DNA of 43,540 nucleotides from Acholeplasmataceae bacterium (lineage in GTDB: Bacteria > Bacillota_I > Bacilli_A > Acholeplasmatales > Acholeplasmataceae). The stretch spans positions 1-43,540 of the forward strand of contig JAUSOA010000098.1 in NCBI GenBank assembly GCA_030656435.1, read 5' to 3'. Below, one piece after another: positions 17,905 to 25,825 of the stretch. The translations under genes were made by a program, and so were the position numbers. The notes under the pieces were generated by a model, which did no database searches, was not told where the DNA came from, and saw nothing but the letters and a program-made list of their open reading frames with translations. Every line of letters starts with the position of its first letter. Within the stretch, counting starts at the first letter, position 1.

Positions 17905-17934
17905 ATTATAGAGCATATAGTTTTTAAAACTATA
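17905..17934 (-). promoter_or_regulatory. anmK operon promoter with 19-bp palindromic operator
   Basis: Minus-strand TATAAT occupies 17905-17910. Immediately upstream, TATAGTTTT-T-AAAACTATA (17916-17934) is a perfect inverted repeat covering the spacer and the -35 position, where only a poor -35 is seen. RpiR/MurR-type regulators bind such palindromes, and an RpiR gene ends ~110 nt away. A second short palindrome (AACCTTTAGGTT, 17942-17953) lies just beyond. Confidence 0.65.
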
Positions 17935-17993
17935 GAAAGCTAACCTTTAGGTTGTTTTTTTCAAATTACAAAAAAATAAGGCATTTCTAGAAA

Positions 17994-18030
17994 AACGAGA
18001 AAAAAAGCATATGCAATTTCCATATGCTTT
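17994..18030 (-). terminator. Rho-independent terminator of the rpiR gene
   Basis: Minus-strand stem AAAGCATATG / CATATGCTTT with a 7-nt loop (18004-18030), followed by a run of Ts. It separates the regulator from the anmK operon. Confidence 0.85.
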
Positions 18031-18043
18031 CATGGATTCATGA

Positions 18044-18880
18044 TTATCTTTTGAATTTCTTAAATGTTTTATAGGTCATTTCGAGTGTTCTGACCGAACG
18101 ATCGATATCCGTATATGCACAATGTGCAAATAAAGCATCCACCATACAGAACTGTGAAATTCTAGAAGTCATTGCTGCACTTCTAAACTCTCCCTCTAAT
18201 GATGATGTATAAATGACAACATCAGATAGCTCAGCAAGCATCGAAGCACCTAGCTTCGTTATACTAATAATCTTCGCTTTATTTTCCTTAGCAACCAAGG
18301 CTGCACTAATAATTTCCTTTGTTTTTCCTGAATTGGAAATAAAGATAATAACATCCTTTTGATTAATGAAGGATGCATCGACCAATTGCTCATGGCTTTC
18401 GCCCTGTGCAATACAAAACTTATTAATTCTTCTTAGCTTCATCTCTAGATCCTTACAAACCAAATAAGATGAACCCTTACCAAAGATTAAGATCTTTCTT
18501 GCATTCATGATGATTTCAGCAGCCTTCATAACAATTTCTTCATCATAAAGCTTTAAGGTATCCTCTAATACTCTAATGTTATTTTCAACAGCGGATAGCC
18601 CACAATGAGAATCCTTAGCTAAAATAACATCCGCATATTCCCTATTTTCAGGTATTTCTACCTTTGCATTCGCTAAAATAAAATCAATCTTGAAATCCTT
18701 AAATCCTTTATATCCTAACTTCTTACACATTCTAACCACAGATGCTGGAGACGTATATGCAGCCTCAGCTATTTTTTCAACAGAGAAATCCTTAAGAACG
18801 CCCTTGTTTTCGATTAGGTAATCTAAAACAACACGCTCGGCCATGCTTAGGTCTTCTTTGTATTTTAACATATTCAACAT
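18044..18880 (-). CDS. RpiR/MurR-family transcriptional regulator
   Basis: 278 aa from ATG 18880; a GTG at 18898 is also in frame, but AGAG abuts it with no room for a ribosome site, so the start is uncertain. N-terminal HTH_6 domain (~10-85; TSPASVVRMCKKLGYKGF) and C-terminal SIS sugar-phosphate domain (~120-250; KILIFGKGSSYLVCKDL, IIFISNSGKTKEII). RpiR proteins sense phosphorylated sugars; MurR senses MurNAc-6-P. Located just upstream of, and in the same direction as, the anmK operon, and separated from it by a terminator. Control of that operon through the palindrome at 17916-17934 is the simplest inference. A TATAAT box is at 18942-18947. Confidence 0.88.
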   Translation of the reverse strand: MLNMLKYKEDLSMAERVVLDYLIENKGVLKDFSVEKIAEAAYTSPASVVRMCKKLGYKGFKDFKIDFILANAKVEIPENREYADVILAKDSHCGLSAVENNIRVLEDTLKLYDEEIVMKAAEIIMNARKILIFGKGSSYLVCKDLEMKLRRINKFCIAQGESHEQLVDASFINQKDVIIFISNSGKTKEIISAALVAKENKAKIISITKLGASMLAELSDVVIYTSSLEGEFRSAAMTSRISQFCMVDALFAHCAYTDIDRSVRTLEMTYKTFKKFKR

Positions 18881-18941
18881 GACGCTAATTTCAATCACCT
18901 CTATACGATTCTATTAAAAACTTGTAAGTGTTTTCATACAC

Positions 18942-18947
18942 ATTATA
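18942..18947 (-). promoter_or_regulatory. Candidate -10 box for rpiR gene
   Basis: TATAAT on the minus strand, ~60 nt before the chosen start; the -35 (TACATT at 17 nt) is weak. An ATAGTT half-site in the spacer recalls the anmK operator, so autoregulation is possible. Confidence 0.4.
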
Positions 18948-18990
18948 TCATTAAAAGAACTATTAATGTATACCTTGAACTTTCACATAA

Positions 18991-19015
18991 TCAAAAGGGC
19001 TAAGATTAGCCCCTT
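18991..19015 (-). terminator. Terminator after the etfB-etfA-lctD operon
   Basis: Minus-strand stem AAGGGGCTAA / TTAGCCCTTT (18994-19015), then TTTTGATT, ~35 nt past the stop at 19050. Confidence 0.65.
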
Positions 19016-19049
19016 AAAAAATGATGAACAAATTTATTATGTATAAAAA

Positions 19050-20447
19050 CTAAATGACTTTACCTGGATTTAAAATATTTTTAGGGTCAAATGTCTTTTT
19101 GATACCCTTCATAATTTCGATTTGTTTATCTCCCAAAAGCTTAACCATATATTCTCTTTTAGCAAATCCAATGCCGTGTTCTCCTGAAACAAGACCACCA
19201 TAGGTAAATGCTTTCTCATACATTAGATTAAATCCTTTAGAAACCTTTGATTTCCACATCTCATCAGATAGCTCATCCTTACAAAAATAGATATGCAAAT
19301 TACCATCACCAACATGACCAAAATAAGGAATTCTAATCTCTAATGTTTTAGAAAGTTCTCTTACATATTCCAAAAATGCTCCAATACTTGAGCGAGGTAG
19401 AACCACGTCACATTCATCAATTGCAGAAGTCGATGCCTTAATGGCTTCTAGGAATCCGCCTCTTACATTCCAAACAGCACTTCTACGTTCTTCTGTATCG
19501 ACTAAGAATACATCGATTGCGTTATATGAGTTGATGCATAAAGAAGATGCAATTTCAATATCCTCTTGAATTGCGATTTCATTATTTCCATCATAGCTAA
19601 TCAGTAAATAAGCTTCAAAATTATTATGGGGTATTTTCTTTCCCAAAAACTCTTCACTATACTGAAGGGATTGTTTTTCTAAAAATTCTACAGCAGTAGG
19701 AATCACATGATCCATAATGAGTCTTGGTGCTGCTGAGATTGCATCTTCTCTATTCTTAAATGGAACCAGTAAACTAATTGTTTTCTTAGGCTTTGGTATT
19801 AATTTTAAGGTCGCCTCTACAATGATACCAAGCGTTCCTTCACTGCCGATAATTAGGTCCTTTAAGCCATATCCAGTGGAATTTTTAACAACCTTTCCAC
19901 CAAGCTTGATCAGTTCACCATCTGGAGTAATGACTTCAAGTCCACGTACCCAGTCTCTAGTCACACCATATTTTACTGCACGCATTCCACCAGCATTCGT
20001 GGAAATATTTCCACCTATGGTCGCGGTCTTTTCACCTGGGTCTGGTGCATAAAATAGACCTTCTTTTTCTACACATTCATAAATATCTAGAAGTAATACT
20101 CCTGGTTCAACACGAAGCGTTAAATTGGTTTTATCGAGTTCAATAATTTTATTCATCTTGGATGTATCCAATAAGATTCCTCCAAATAAGGGAACACATG
20201 CACCAACTAAGCCGGTACCACTTCCTCTTACCGTGACAGGAATATTATATTCAAAGGCATATTTCATAATCATTTGGATTTGATCTTTATTTGCTACAAC
20301 AACATGTGCCTCAGGAAATGCGAAAATTGTATTAAGCTCATCATGTGAGAAATCGTGTTCGATTTCATTTAATACTGTAACATGTTCTTTTCCTACTAAA
20401 GCCTTAAGAAAGCTAAAATCTTCTTCACTCATTTTTTTATAGTTCAT
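19050..20447 (-). CDS. lctD: FAD-linked (D-)lactate dehydrogenase subunit, GlcD/LctD type
   Basis: 465 aa. FAD_binding_4 domain ~40-220 (VTVRGSGTGLVGACVP, TIGGNISTNAGGMRAVKYG, GYGLKDLIIGSEGTLG) and FAD-oxidase C domain ~230-460 (YFGHVGDGNLHI, GGLVSGEHGIG, DPKNILNPGK). This is the GlcD/D-lactate dehydrogenase family. Following etfB and etfA in the order of Acetobacterium lctBCD, it is predicted to be the dehydrogenase of the electron-confurcating complex that oxidises lactate with NAD+ and reduced ferredoxin. GGAGG precedes the ATG, which overlaps the etfA stop (ATGA). Glycolate is an alternative substrate. No lactate permease gene is nearby, which fits an internal lactate source. Confidence 0.85.
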   Translation of the reverse strand: MNYKKMSEEDFSFLKALVGKEHVTVLNEIEHDFSHDELNTIFAFPEAHVVVANKDQIQMIMKYAFEYNIPVTVRGSGTGLVGACVPLFGGILLDTSKMNKIIELDKTNLTLRVEPGVLLLDIYECVEKEGLFYAPDPGEKTATIGGNISTNAGGMRAVKYGVTRDWVRGLEVITPDGELIKLGGKVVKNSTGYGLKDLIIGSEGTLGIIVEATLKLIPKPKKTISLLVPFKNREDAISAAPRLIMDHVIPTAVEFLEKQSLQYSEEFLGKKIPHNNFEAYLLISYDGNNEIAIQEDIEIASSLCINSYNAIDVFLVDTEERRSAVWNVRGGFLEAIKASTSAIDECDVVLPRSSIGAFLEYVRELSKTLEIRIPYFGHVGDGNLHIYFCKDELSDEMWKSKVSKGFNLMYEKAFTYGGLVSGEHGIGFAKREYMVKLLGDKQIEIMKGIKKTFDPKNILNPGKVI

Positions 20448-21643
20448 GATTTTTCCTCCATGATTGAATCGATTAAGAGATTTAATTCAGGTAACACCTG
20501 ATAAATATCTCCAACAATCGAGTAATGACTAATATCAAATAGTTTATTGTTGATATCGCTATTGACTGTAATGATTAACTCCGCTTCTTTCATGCCTTCA
20601 ATATATTGAACTGCACCACTAATTCCTAAATTGATAATCAACTTTGGTTTAACGGTTCTTCCGCTCAGTCCGATTTGTTTTCTTGCATCAAACCAACCAT
20701 TTTCAATTAATGGTCTTGTGCATCCAATTTCTGCATTCAATCTCTTTCTTAAAGGCTCAATTAATTCTAAATCCTTTTGTTTCTTAAATGCTCTACCAAC
20801 TGCGATAATGACCTCTGCATCACTTAAGTCAGAGACCTTAGGCTTATGCATGATTTCAAGTAAATGGATTGTGGTATCCTTGACGATGGCGTCTGTCTTC
20901 TCATGGTGAATGACTCCATAGGGGGTAACCTTTTTAGGAGCATTAAACATTTTATAGCGAATCGTTGCCATTTGTGGACGGTGATTCGGTGTATTGATCT
21001 TCGCCATGATGTTACCACCAAAGGCAGGTCTAATTTGAAGGAGCTCACCCTCACTAGTAATATCTAGCATCGTGCAGTCTGCAGTAAGTCCTGTTTTTAG
21101 TCTTGCAGCAACTCGAGGTGCGAAGCTTCTACCACGTGGTGTAGAACCATATAAAATGACATTATTTTGATATTTTTTGTAGAATTCTTCAAAGATATTG
21201 GTATATATTTCTACATTGAATTCCTTAAATCTAGGGTGATCATATAAATAAACTTCATCGACACCATAGGTTAAGGCTTCTTCTGCAATATGGGAAACCT
21301 GATCCCCAATCACTAAAGCAATTACTTTTTCGTTTGTTTTTTCTTTAAGTTCCTTTGCTTTACCGATCAATTCCCAGGAAACATGATGGGCTTCTTGATT
21401 ATGTATTTCTACATATACTGCAATTCCCTTATATTTAGATTTATCGATTTGAACCTTTTGAGATTCAATAAACTCACAAGCACCCTCTGGTCCTTTTTTT
21501 ACACAGATTTTGCAGATTTTGCAGGACGCGTTAATGGAAAGATACGCATCCGTATACTCAAATGCGTTGAATGGACAAATATCGATTAACTTTTTGGCGA
21601 TTTCATCATTGATTTTATCTTGATTGACTTTAATATATGACAT
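20444..21643 (-). CDS. etfA: Electron transfer flavoprotein alpha subunit with [4Fe-4S] domain (LctC-like)
   Basis: 399 aa. An N-terminal ferredoxin-like stretch carries C23-P, C41-x2-C44-x2-C47 and C56, enough ligands for one [4Fe-4S] cluster, as in the LctC subunit. Next come the ETF domain (~65-260; NVILYGSTPRGRSFAP, LKTGLTADCT) and the C-terminal FAD domain (~275-395; IGLSGRTVKP, LIINLGISGAVQY, IITVNSDINNKLF). Forms the alpha-beta heterodimer with the neighbouring etfB and passes electrons to the LctD flavoprotein. AGGTGA precedes the ATG. The iron-sulfur extension distinguishes it from ordinary mitochondrial-type EtfA and supports a bifurcating/confurcating role. Confidence 0.9.
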   Translation of the reverse strand: MSYIKVNQDKINDEIAKKLIDICPFNAFEYTDAYLSINASCKICKICVKKGPEGACEFIESQKVQIDKSKYKGIAVYVEIHNQEAHHVSWELIGKAKELKEKTNEKVIALVIGDQVSHIAEEALTYGVDEVYLYDHPRFKEFNVEIYTNIFEEFYKKYQNNVILYGSTPRGRSFAPRVAARLKTGLTADCTMLDITSEGELLQIRPAFGGNIMAKINTPNHRPQMATIRYKMFNAPKKVTPYGVIHHEKTDAIVKDTTIHLLEIMHKPKVSDLSDAEVIIAVGRAFKKQKDLELIEPLRKRLNAEIGCTRPLIENGWFDARKQIGLSGRTVKPKLIINLGISGAVQYIEGMKEAELIITVNSDINNKLFDISHYSIVGDIYQVLPELNLLIDSIMEEKS

Positions 21644-21653
21644 GATTTTTCAC

Positions 21654-22445
21654 CTATAAAAATCGACTTTCTTTTAGAATATCAAACATGTCTTTAGCAA
21701 GCTTTTCCTTCTTGCCTTCAACCATAATTGCTTCTGTTCTTTTAAGAGGTGGAAATATTTCATCCACTTGAGTTGGTGAACCACTGAGCCCGTAATTATC
21801 TGGGTTTTGATCCTTTAAATCCTTTAGGGTTACCATCTTGATTTTGTAGTCCTTAAATAAGACCTTTCTTCTGTAAGATGGTAATCTAGGAACATTTGCT
21901 CCCTTATCAATTGTTATTAAGCATGGATAAAAGACTTCAACCAATTCATCATAGGTATCGTATGCACTACGTAAGATAATAGATTTTTCCTTAACTTCAA
22001 CGATTTCTTTGACATAGGGAACATGAGGTATCGATAAAAACTCAGCCATTTCAGGACCGACTTGTGCAGTATCTCCATCTGTAGTTTGTTTGCCGCAAAT
22101 AATTAAGTCGTAGCCTCCGATATGAGTCACGAGCTGAGATAGTGTATAGGAGGTCGCAAGTACATCCGCACCTGCAAATCTTCTATCACTAATTAGAGTT
22201 GCTTCATCAGCACCCATATGAAGAGCTTCACTTAAAGCACTATTTGCTGAAGGTGGTCCCATCGTGATGGAATAGACCACTGAATCTTTTCTCATGGCTT
22301 TGATTTGAAACGCAGCTTCTAGAGCATAAAGATCATAGGGATTCATTTTGACATTATTTCCATCTCGAATCAAAACGCCTGTCTTTGGATCGACTTGAAC
22401 GTTTGATGATGCTGGTACTTGCTTGATACATGTGATAATCTTCAT
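21654..22445 (-). CDS. etfB: Electron transfer flavoprotein beta subunit (LctB-like)
   Basis: 263 aa from ATG 22445, chosen because GAGG lies 9 nt upstream and KIITCIKQVP is the usual EtfB N-terminus; 12 extra residues are open upstream. Shows ETF-beta motifs: MNPYDLYALEAA, VYSITMGPP, DLIICGKQTTDGDTAQVGP and LRSAYDTYDE. The DGDTAQVGP loop is typical of bifurcating EtfB, where a second FAD replaces AMP. First gene of etfB-etfA-lctD, 10 nt before etfA. A promoter is not clear: TATATT occurs near 22468, but no good -35. Confidence 0.9.
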   Translation of the reverse strand: MKIITCIKQVPASSNVQVDPKTGVLIRDGNNVKMNPYDLYALEAAFQIKAMRKDSVVYSITMGPPSANSALSEALHMGADEATLISDRRFAGADVLATSYTLSQLVTHIGGYDLIICGKQTTDGDTAQVGPEMAEFLSIPHVPYVKEIVEVKEKSIILRSAYDTYDELVEVFYPCLITIDKGANVPRLPSYRRKVLFKDYKIKMVTLKDLKDQNPDNYGLSGSPTQVDEIFPPLKRTEAIMVEGKKEKLAKDMFDILKESRFL

Positions 22446-22494
22446 TTTCTCTACCTCAACAATAATATACGATTCTAACATATCATAGATATTA

Positions 22495-22530
22495 GATTAA
22501 AAAAAGAACATGCGCCAAAAGACGCATGTT
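22495..22530 (-). terminator. Terminator after the phosphodiester glycosidase gene
   Basis: AACATGCG (22507-22514) pairs with CGCATGTT (22523-22530) around an 8-nt loop; on the minus strand CTTTTTTT follows. Confidence 0.85.
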
Positions 22531-22567
22531 TTGTCATCATTAGATAATTTTTTTCAGTAATTGACCC

Positions 22568-24130
22568 TTATGGAGTCACATTTTGACTCGCAAAGCTTCT
22601 TAAGAGTTCAAGGAACTTATTGATATCTTGAGGGTATACATTATAAATAATGTTTGCAGTATAATCAGAGGATTTATAGAGTGCGCCACCCTTTGCACGA
22701 ATAGATATTTCATGTGAACCAATAGGGAGTGCTAAGGATAACTGATTATCATTAACAATCGTTTCTTTTCCATCCACTAAAACACTGTAAGATATAGCAC
22801 CTTCAATACCATTAAAATGTAGGATACCACTACCATCAACAAATACATTACCTGGCATTGATAACTGACTTCTTGTATCTGGCCAAGCAGGGATTGGAGC
22901 AGGAGTTTCTTTATGTTCACCCTTGACGAAGAATACTCCGTTTGCTACACTTCGAATACGTAAATCAGAGGGCGTATTTAAGATGACATATTGTTCTGTA
23001 TCTAAATCCTTTAGGGCCATTGTAGAGGATCCGCCACCATCTAGGTTATACGCTCTATCCGCACCAAAGTGAGCCATAATTTCACCAAGTTCTCTAAGCT
23101 TGACACCATCCATGCCTTCAGGCTTATTTCTACCATCCACAACTACAAAGAATACTGTACCATCGGTTTTAATACCAATCGCAGTTCTTGGAGCTGGAAA
23201 ATCCCAGCTTGCTCCTGCATTTAAGGAAAGGTTTGCTTGTCCGTTGATGACTAATGCTTGCGCATCAGAACCAATCGCAAATCTTACATCATCCCAAATG
23301 CCGCCTAAACCTAATTGAACTACAGCATAATCATTTCCTGAAATCAATTGATCGTTATTGAATTCATGACCAACAATAATGAAATGATTGTTTTGAATGG
23401 TCACTGCATTCGAGGTTGTTTCAACTAAAGATCCCTTACCGAAATAACCTGATTTATTTTTGTTAATTTTGGTTTCAATGCCACTCATAATAACCTTATT
23501 GAATGATTCAGGAATAGCAACTAAGGAATCATCAAAGAATACTGAAACTTCGCTATTACTTTGAGGTACTTGATTGATTCTATTGATAGGAACTCTTTTT
23601 TTAAGCTGTCCTTCATCATTATAGACAAGTAACTCGTATCCATCAAACGTAGGAATACCATGAACTACATCACCGTTATCCTTAAAGCCTACAGCATTTC
23701 TATTTCCACCATAGCCTCTTTGAATGACTTCAAAGTCTCTAACATGTAGTGATAATGGTTGACCAGTGTCGTTAATGTCATAAAAGTCGCCATTCACACC
23801 TGCGATGACTCTAAAGTTTTCATATCTTTGGTGAACCTTATCGATAATAATTGGTAATCCTGACATTCCCCAGCCATGCGCTTGGAAATTATCAGCTACT
23901 ACTAGATTGATATCACTATAAAGCTTGGGGTTCGCACCTATATAATTAATAACTTGATTGGTTACAAGTCCGTCCATATCAATTGAACCAACAATCTTTG
24001 TATGTCTAACACCTTCGACAAAGACAGTTTGTTTTGTAGTTTCATAAAGTCTAAATGCTGCACTGACTTCTTGAAACTGTACAAATGATAGTGTAAATAA
24101 TAATAAGAGTAAAGCAATTATTTTTTTCAT
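22568..24130 (-). CDS. Secreted phosphodiester glycosidase family protein (NAGPA domain)
   Basis: 520 aa. Sec signal ~1-26 (core LLLLFTLSF, cleavage near VSA). NAGPA domain (PF09992) ~80-400: RVIAGVNGDFYDIND, NRNAVGF, APRTAIGI, FFVVVDGRNK and the family hallmark NLDGGGSSTM (~365). A small beta-sandwich (~425-500) follows. The family includes the mammalian enzyme that uncovers mannose-6-phosphate by removing GlcNAc from a phosphodiester. In bacteria it is thought to cut GlcNAc-1-phosphodiesters or related links in wall or exopolysaccharide. Here the setting suggests release of GlcNAc from teichoic-acid-like polymers, which is inference. GGGAG overlaps the stop of the upstream lipoprotein gene, so the two form one transcript. 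Confidence 0.88.
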   Translation of the reverse strand: MKKIIALLLLLFTLSFVQFQEVSAAFRLYETTKQTVFVEGVRHTKIVGSIDMDGLVTNQVINYIGANPKLYSDINLVVADNFQAHGWGMSGLPIIIDKVHQRYENFRVIAGVNGDFYDINDTGQPLSLHVRDFEVIQRGYGGNRNAVGFKDNGDVVHGIPTFDGYELLVYNDEGQLKKRVPINRINQVPQSNSEVSVFFDDSLVAIPESFNKVIMSGIETKINKNKSGYFGKGSLVETTSNAVTIQNNHFIIVGHEFNNDQLISGNDYAVVQLGLGGIWDDVRFAIGSDAQALVINGQANLSLNAGASWDFPAPRTAIGIKTDGTVFFVVVDGRNKPEGMDGVKLRELGEIMAHFGADRAYNLDGGGSSTMALKDLDTEQYVILNTPSDLRIRSVANGVFFVKGEHKETPAPIPAWPDTRSQLSMPGNVFVDGSGILHFNGIEGAISYSVLVDGKETIVNDNQLSLALPIGSHEISIRAKGGALYKSSDYTANIIYNVYPQDINKFLELLRSFASQNVTP

Positions 24131-24142
24131 TGTTTTTTCTCC

Positions 24143-24796
24143 CTACACGGTTGGTAAAACAATATTTGTTGTTCCAATATTGTTAAACTCAATAATGAAT
24201 CGATAGTTAATTTCTCCAGCCAGTAAAAAGAAAATCATTTCAGAAATATGATTATCGACAATCGTCATTTCAAAGCCTGATAGTTCACTATCTGGAAATG
24301 AACTCTCAAAGAAGATTTGAGCATCACCTTGATTTTGTAGATTCATTAGGTATTTTCCGTTATTATAAGTAAACCATTCGATTTCAAATGCTTTAAAGAA
24401 ATCATATTCACTATTTTGGGATTGAGTGAGTGTTTGCTTCGCATAAATACTTCCCTGTGGTACGTAGTGATATAGTGTTCCACTTGAAAGCTCATAATAA
24501 TCCTTTTGTCCATCAAACTCAAATGAAGACTTTTCATCATCAAACTGAATCACGACATCATAGAGCTCAAATCCATTTTGAATGGTGATGTCTAATTGAT
24601 AATTTTTCATCGTTTCGATGTTTTTGATTGCATTCATTAAAGCAAGTTCTTCAGGTAGGTAAATAATCTGACAAACTCCATCGACATTCTCTTCATTGGT
24701 TCCACAAACAATTTCTATAGGAACTGTTTCTTCACCCTTACATGCCTGTATGAAAAATAAGCCAAAAAGCATGATTACATAAAATATTTTTCTCAT
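24143..24796 (-). CDS. Small lipoprotein of unknown function
   Basis: 217 aa with lipobox IQAC (Cys19), followed by one Cys-pair element C-x6-V-D-G-x-C (24671-24706) also found in two other exported proteins of this window. The rest (~50-217) is rich in aromatic and beta-branched residues without recognised motifs (YELSSGTLYHYVPQGSIYA). This looks like an LppX/LolA-type beta-sheet, but that is only an impression. AAAGGA lies ~9 nt before the ATG. It is co-transcribed with the phosphodiester glycosidase (12-nt gap). Function not assigned. Confidence 0.75.
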   Translation of the reverse strand: MRKIFYVIMLFGLFFIQACKGEETVPIEIVCGTNEENVDGVCQIIYLPEELALMNAIKNIETMKNYQLDITIQNGFELYDVVIQFDDEKSSFEFDGQKDYYELSSGTLYHYVPQGSIYAKQTLTQSQNSEYDFFKAFEIEWFTYNNGKYLMNLQNQGDAQIFFESSFPDSELSGFEMTIVDNHISEMIFFLLAGEINYRFIIEFNNIGTTNIVLPTV

Positions 24797-24899
24797 GATT
24801 ATAGTCCTTTCTTAGATAAACTTTTTGCTGCCATCCTATAAAATACTTCTTTACATACTCATTCTATACTTTAAAACATGAAAAAAAATGCCGAATAGT

Positions 24900-24926
24900 A
24901 AAAAAACACCTACCGAAGTAAGTGTT
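24900..24926 (-). terminator. Terminator after deacetylase gene, UUCG tetraloop
   Basis: Minus-strand AACACTTAC-TTCG-GTAGGTGTT followed by TTTTTT: a 9-bp stem with the exceptionally stable C(UUCG)G loop. A perfect palindrome TCTCCTAGGAGA (24951-24962) lies between it and the stop codon. Confidence 0.85.
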
Positions 24927-24963
24927 TCAATGTATAAAAAGGACATTTCATCTCCTAGGAGAC

Positions 24964-25812
24964 CTAAAGCATTTTTTGAATACGGTTTGATACGTCTTGT
25001 TTGAATCTTTCAATATACTCTAAAACATATGTTTTGATATCTAAATTGATATCTGTTACTAGTGGAGTTAAATCCATAGCAAATATTAAAGCAGTAGCTT
25101 TGTCGACTGCATGAGATGTTGAATAGGTTGCATGTGCGACACGTCTACCTGTGGTTGCAAGATCGTAGCGTTTACCACCAATGATTTGTGAATCGAAGAC
25201 TTCTACCAATGCTTGAGCAAGATTTGGATGTCCACTGACATCAAAAATCACCTTTTCATCATCAAGCATCCAATCAAGGTCTCTCCACACTTCACATCCG
25301 TAGACCTTCTTAGGTCTTAGATTTGCTGGAAGCTTACGGATTGCTTTAATGACTTTAGTAGTTACACCAATATGTGTATCATGCTTATCTGCTAAATTGT
25401 GTGTATATAGTATTTCTGGATTCGCAAGCTTGATTAACTCAGCTAATTCATCAATTATTTCCGTATTTTTAGGATCCTTTGTTTCAGCACTTGGATAATC
25501 GAGTAATGCGAGTGCTCCGAATTCTCCGATATATGCAGCCTTCTTTTGTTCAAGTCTTCTGACATTGATCATTTCTTGGTCAGTATAGTTCTTATAAAGA
25601 GAATCTCTTGCACTTCCTGAGCCACTCGTAACAACAACTCCAAAAAACGATTGATCTTCCTTCCCAAAGCATTGAAGTATACCATCATAGGCCATAATTT
25701 CAATATCATCTTGATGTGCTGCAATAGACATATGGGTAGTTTTCTTGATTGCAGTCATTACTTCTGTCTGATCAGGAATAAAGAATTCTGCTGTTTTTTT
25801 GTTTAGTTTCAT
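24964..25812 (-). CDS. PIG-L/LmbE-family zinc N-deacetylase
   Basis: 282 aa. Zinc-site motif AHQDDIE (32-38; family consensus AHPDDxE) and the distal HDTHIGV (~145) give the His-Asp-His triad of the LmbE fold. The family includes GlcNAc-PI deacetylase, BshB and archaeal diacetylchitobiose deacetylase, all removing acetyl from GlcNAc groups. No signal peptide, so cytoplasmic. It lies 13 nt after a ROK-like sugar kinase gene and near nagB, while no nagA is visible. I infer deacetylation of GlcNAc or a GlcNAc-disaccharide to a glucosamine form ahead of phosphorylation. GAGGTATAAAA precedes the ATG. The Pro-to-Gln change in the first motif is mild. Confidence 0.85.
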   Translation of the reverse strand: MKLNKKTAEFFIPDQTEVMTAIKKTTHMSIAAHQDDIEIMAYDGILQCFGKEDQSFFGVVVTSGSGSARDSLYKNYTDQEMINVRRLEQKKAAYIGEFGALALLDYPSAETKDPKNTEIIDELAELIKLANPEILYTHNLADKHDTHIGVTTKVIKAIRKLPANLRPKKVYGCEVWRDLDWMLDDEKVIFDVSGHPNLAQALVEVFDSQIIGGKRYDLATTGRRVAHATYSTSHAVDKATALIFAMDLTPLVTDINLDIKTYVLEYIERFKQDVSNRIQKML

Positions 25813-25825
25813 TTTTATACCTCTT

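Noticed and set aside
18989-19020. Riboswitch or small RNA near the rpiR/lct junction
   Set aside because: Only a simple terminator hairpin is seen; no conserved riboswitch elements were recognised here or in the other leaders.
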